From assembly GCA_016926595.1 (NCBI GenBank), contig JAFGOG010000245.1, positions 1 to 15,912 of the forward strand: 15,912 nt of DNA. The letters run 5' to 3'. This document shows positions 13,302 through 15,912 of this stretch, piece after piece (the stretch's first letter is position 1; every line of letters begins with the position of its first letter). The stretch is from Anaerolineae bacterium (GTDB lineage: Bacteria; Chloroflexota; Anaerolineae; JAAYZQ01). The translations under genes were made by a program, and so were the position numbers. Below the pieces are notes generated by a model. It was not told the origin of the DNA. It saw only the letters and a program-made list of their open reading frames with translations, and searched no databases.

Positions 13302-14597
13302 ATGAACGCATCGAGGCATCGTTGGTTCGTAGTGGCTGTGTTTTTCATGTTTATGTTGGTCCACCAGGCCGACAAGCTGGTGATCGGCACGCTGACCCCA
13401 GACATAATGGACACGTTCAAGATCAGCAAGACCCAGATGGGTGCGGTGACCACCGGAGCGCTGATCGTCGGGGCGATCTTTTATCCACTTTGGGGCTACC
13501 TGTACGACCGGTACGCGCGGCCCAAGCTGTTGGCGTTGGCGTCGTTCATCTGGGGCGCGACCACTTGGCTGAACGCCATCGCTCCGACCTATCCCGCTTT
13601 CCTGGCTACCCGCGCCACCACTGGAGTGGACGACTCGAGCTATCCCGGCCTGTATAGCCTGATTTCCGACTATTTTGGGCCATCGGTGCGCGGCAAGATC
13701 TATGGACTGTTGCAACTGACTGGGCCGATAGGCTACTTGGCGGGCATGATGCTGGCCTTGGCCTTGAGTGGGGTGATCGGTTGGCGGGCCATATTCTACA
13801 TCACCGGCTCTGTCGGCCTGATCCTGGCGGCAGTCATCTTTTTCGGCGTGCGCGATGTGCCGCGGGGCAGGGTGGAACCAGAGCTGGCTGGACTCGAGGA
13901 GATCGGAACTTATCGCTTTAGTTGGCAGACTGCCAAGGAGCTGTTCAAGAAGCGCAGCCTGCGGCTGCTGTTTATCCAGGGATTCTTTGGCGTATTTCCG
14001 TGGAATGTGATCACCTATTGGTTCATTACCTATCTGCAAGAGGAACGGTCCTACTCCGACAGCGCGCTGCAGCTCACCATGACCGTGGCTATCCTGGTGT
14101 TGGCCCTCGGCTACCCGTTGGGTGGGGCGGCCGGTGACTGGTTATTCAAGCGCACGCCGCGCGGCCGGGCTATTGTGTCGGCGATTGCAGTGCTGGTGGG
14201 CGCGGTCCTGCTATACGTGACGCTCAATGTCCCAATCGCCAACCAGGGGCTGTTCATGGTGATGCTGGCCTTTACCGCTGTGTTCATCCCCTTTGCCGCG
14301 CCGAACGTCGTGTCCACTGTGTACGATGTGACCCTGCCAGAGGTGCGTAGTACGGCTATGTCGGTCCAATATTTCATCGAGTCGGCCGGGGCGGCGCTGG
14401 CGCCGTTGATGGCCGGCTATATTGCCGACCGCTCTTCGCTGCACGATGCTTTCTTGATCATCTGCATCTCGACCTGGGTGCTGTGTGCTGTTTTCTTTGC
14501 CGTCGTCGCCCGTCTGGTGCCAGACGACATTGCTACGCTGCGCGAGCAGTTGCAGGCGCGCGCCGAGTTTGAGCGGGCGCACCAAGCGGTGCGATAG
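13302..14597 (+). CDS. Major facilitator superfamily transporter
   Basis: The 431-residue protein has about 12 hydrophobic segments in two halves, separated by a polar central loop (about 187-215). After the second segment it has an MFS motif A variant GYLYDRYARPK (65-75), and the region around RATTGVDDSSYPGLYSLISDYFG (from 104) matches the conserved fourth and fifth segments of spinster-like and organic-anion MFS carriers. The charged tail (about 412-431) is cytoplasmic. Substrate cannot be assigned; a sugar acid, organic acid or lipid-like compound is possible for relatives. The start at 13302 is set by AGGGGG (13291-13296) 5 bases upstream; an earlier in-frame start at 13245 would lie inside purA. 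The gene begins 28 bases after purA, so the two may be co-transcribed, but no shared pathway is evident. Confidence 0.9.
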   Translation: MNASRHRWFVVAVFFMFMLVHQADKLVIGTLTPDIMDTFKISKTQMGAVTTGALIVGAIFYPLWGYLYDRYARPKLLALASFIWGATTWLNAIAPTYPAFLATRATTGVDDSSYPGLYSLISDYFGPSVRGKIYGLLQLTGPIGYLAGMMLALALSGVIGWRAIFYITGSVGLILAAVIFFGVRDVPRGRVEPELAGLEEIGTYRFSWQTAKELFKKRSLRLLFIQGFFGVFPWNVITYWFITYLQEERSYSDSALQLTMTVAILVLALGYPLGGAAGDWLFKRTPRGRAIVSAIAVLVGAVLLYVTLNVPIANQGLFMVMLAFTAVFIPFAAPNVVSTVYDVTLPEVRSTAMSVQYFIESAGAALAPLMAGYIADRSSLHDAFLIICISTWVLCAVFFAVVARLVPDDIATLREQLQARAEFERAHQAVR

Positions 14598-14623
14598 ACA
14601 AAAGGTGCTCTGGAATAAAAGAG

Positions 14624-14653
14624 GCCCACTGCCATTGCAATGTGGCAGTGGGC
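14624..14653 (-). terminator. Hairpin terminator of the small membrane-protein operon
   Basis: Perfect 11-base arms (14624-14634 and 14643-14653) flank an 8-base loop. On the minus strand the stem is followed by CTCTTTTATT, a U-rich tract, so it works best for the minus-strand genes ending at 14672. It also lies 26 bases after the MFS stop and may help stop that convergent transcript. A further 8-base pair (14610-14617 with 14673-14680) could extend the structure. Confidence 0.8.
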
Positions 14654-14671
14654 TGCTCCAGATTCGCTGCT

Positions 14672-15376
14672 CTATTCCAGCGCCGCTCTGGCCGACGGCT
14701 GGCGGCGCAGTAACCCCCAACCGACAACTGCCAGACCGACAAGGATGAGCAGCACCGGCGGGAACAGCCGGATCAGCCCTCCCCCGATCAGGATGGTGGT
14801 CATCAGCAGGAAGCATGCCGCGGCCACGGCGCACCACGCGAGCCCTATTCTCGTCAGGGCTGGCGAATGGCGTATGATGCCGACGATCAGGAGCGCCAGC
14901 CCGATCGACAGCGGCTCGACGGTCCACAGCACGGACCACCACTCCCAAAGTCCGGTGACAGCGCAGAACTGAAACAGCAGTCCGTTGGCGCCGACGATCG
15001 TTGCCGGAATGATGAGCTCGACCACGCCCATGTACAAGGCGGCAGCCAGAAAGCCGGTAGCCACGGCCAGGACCTCCATCGGCCACAGCCAGGCCCAGAT
15101 GCCCCACACGTTAAGGACGCTGGCCAGAAGCAGAATCCCGCCGGTTACCAGGATCGGCATGCCGGGGATGAACAGGCCGCCCAGCCCGCGCTCGCCCCTC
15201 ACCCGGAGCGGCGGCACGACAAAGGCTGCCCCGAGGGCCACGATGAGCAACGGCCAGAAGCGCAGGGCAAATCCCAACAGCTTGAGCCCGATGAGCGACA
15301 GCACCCCGGCAAACAGCAGTGACATCACGCCCAAGGCGATCAACAACAGTCCCACCATAACCATTCGCTTGTTCAT
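14672..15376 (-). CDS. Multi-pass membrane protein of unknown function
   Basis: This 234-residue protein is almost entirely hydrophobic, with about seven membrane segments joined by very short loops and few charges. I do not recognise a named family; the N-terminal Gly/Leu-rich hairpin resembles the generic membrane domains of LiaF-like or DUF5668-like proteins, but this is weak. A central block WPMEVL...IIPATIVGANGLLFQF...TGLWEWWSVLWTVEPL (about residues 99-155) is clearly related to the protein encoded just upstream, so the two are paralogues. AAGGAG (15383-15388) lies 6 bases before the ATG at 15376, and only 29 bases separate it from the upstream gene, so they form an operon. A hairpin terminator follows. 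No catalytic motif is visible. Confidence 0.85.
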   Translation of the reverse strand: MNKRMVMVGLLLIALGVMSLLFAGVLSLIGLKLLGFALRFWPLLIVALGAAFVVPPLRVRGERGLGGLFIPGMPILVTGGILLLASVLNVWGIWAWLWPMEVLAVATGFLAAALYMGVVELIIPATIVGANGLLFQFCAVTGLWEWWSVLWTVEPLSIGLALLIVGIIRHSPALTRIGLAWCAVAAACFLLMTTILIGGGLIRLFPPVLLILVGLAVVGWGLLRRQPSARAALE

Positions 15377-15405
15377 TTCTTTCTCCTTCTTGCTTCATGC
15401 AATCG

Positions 15406-15912
15406 TCAATTCAACACCATCCCCAATAGAGGGAGGAGGATGATCAGCGCCGTGGTCGGCCGCCTGACCGCCTCGGCCAGGCCGCGGCTGAATCGGGCGG
15501 CGCGCTTGCCCTTGCCGGCCATGGAGAGAACAAACCAGACCACGCCGATGACCAACAGGGGCTCCAGCGGCCACAGGATGGCCCACAGTCCCCACAGACC
15601 AGTGATCGTATAGAACGAGAATAGATAGCCGTTGCCCAGTAGGATGCCGGCCGGGATCAGGGTCCAGATGTCGCCGCTGGTAGCCATCGTTTCGGTCAGC
15701 AGCAGGCCGACCATGAGCAGCTCCATCGGCCAGCCCCGGCCATAAACGCCCCACCGGCCGGTCACAAGGCCGAGCATTACCGCCAGGAGGTTGACCATGA
15801 TCAACATCCAGACTACATTCACGACCCCCTTGCTCTCTCCGCCGCTCGCTTTTTCCAGCTCGTCGTCGGCCTTGTCGGCGGCTTTGTCGATCTTGTCGGC
15901 CAGCTTGTCTGC
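15406..15912 (-). CDS. Small membrane protein with Lys/Asp-rich N-terminus, 5' end cut by window
   Basis: The frame is open from the right window edge to a TGA at 15406-15408 (168 codons seen). An internal GTG at 15822 or ATG codons near 15807 could be called as starts. The 30 codons upstream of the GTG continue without a stop and encode a charged Ala/Lys/Asp helix (ADKLADKIDKAADKADDELE), which looks like real coding sequence, so the gene probably begins outside. Membrane segments follow, with WPMELL, IPAGILLGNGYLFSFYTITG and LWPLEPLLVIG, ending in a basic loop (GKGKRAARFSRG) and a last hydrophobic segment. The middle is paralogous to the downstream protein. Function is unknown. The regular DK repeats suggest a cytoplasmic helical or coiled-coil domain before the membrane part. 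Confidence 0.8.
   Translation of the reverse strand, partial: ADKLADKIDKAADKADDELEKASGGESKGVVNVVWMLIMVNLLAVMLGLVTGRWGVYGRGWPMELLMVGLLLTETMATSGDIWTLIPAGILLGNGYLFSFYTITGLWGLWAILWPLEPLLVIGVVWFVLSMAGKGKRAARFSRGLAEAVRRPTTALIILLPLLGMVLN

Overview
The window is GC-rich, gene-dense bacterial chromosome. It most likely comes from a Chloroflexota (Anaerolineae-like) genome. This is inferred from the linked MSMEG_4193-type phosphomutase, DUF3090 and SCO1664-family genes, a trio known from Actinobacteria and Chloroflexota, together with Gram-positive-style NfeD/flotillin genes and a DUF2723 membrane glycosyltransferase. I see no tRNA, rRNA, CRISPR array, integrase or transposase.

Layout. (1) 1-587, minus: the N-terminal 195 codons of a DUF2723/GT117-type membrane protein that runs off the left edge, with a perfect 47-base palindrome at the edge. 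(2) 835-3060, plus: an NfeD/YuaF-like membrane protein followed by a flotillin. (3) 3069-3113: a bidirectional terminator between flotillin and the convergent ftsH gene. (4) 3123-6225, minus: FtsH preceded by a membrane-anchored Ser/Thr-kinase-like protein lacking key catalytic residues. Its reading frame runs 128 bases into ftsH, across the ftsH promoter. (5) 6368-7294, plus: a diacylglycerol-kinase-family lipid kinase divergent from the pseudokinase. (6) 7358-11880, plus: five tightly coupled genes, namely an ABC ATPase, an ABC-2 permease fused to a SpoIIM-like domain, a histidine-phosphatase-fold phosphomutase, DUF3090, and the SCO1664-family kinase-like protein. (7) 11954-14597, plus: a divergent adenylosuccinate synthetase (purA) and an MFS transporter. 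(8) 14672-15912, minus: two related small multi-membrane proteins in tandem, the upstream one running off the right edge with a Lys/Asp/Ala-rich N-terminal segment.

Five promoters can be read with one architecture: an extended -10 of the form TGGTANAAT, with a TTG-type -35 at a 17-base spacing in four of them. They help fix several start codons. Much of the window (NfeD/flotillin, FtsH, pseudokinase, lipid kinase, ABC-2/SpoIIM protein) concerns the membrane, so a theme of membrane organisation and quality control is plausible, but this is inference. The least understood part is the phosphomutase/DUF3090/SCO1664 trio, here coupled in one run to an ABC exporter with an unusual permease fusion.
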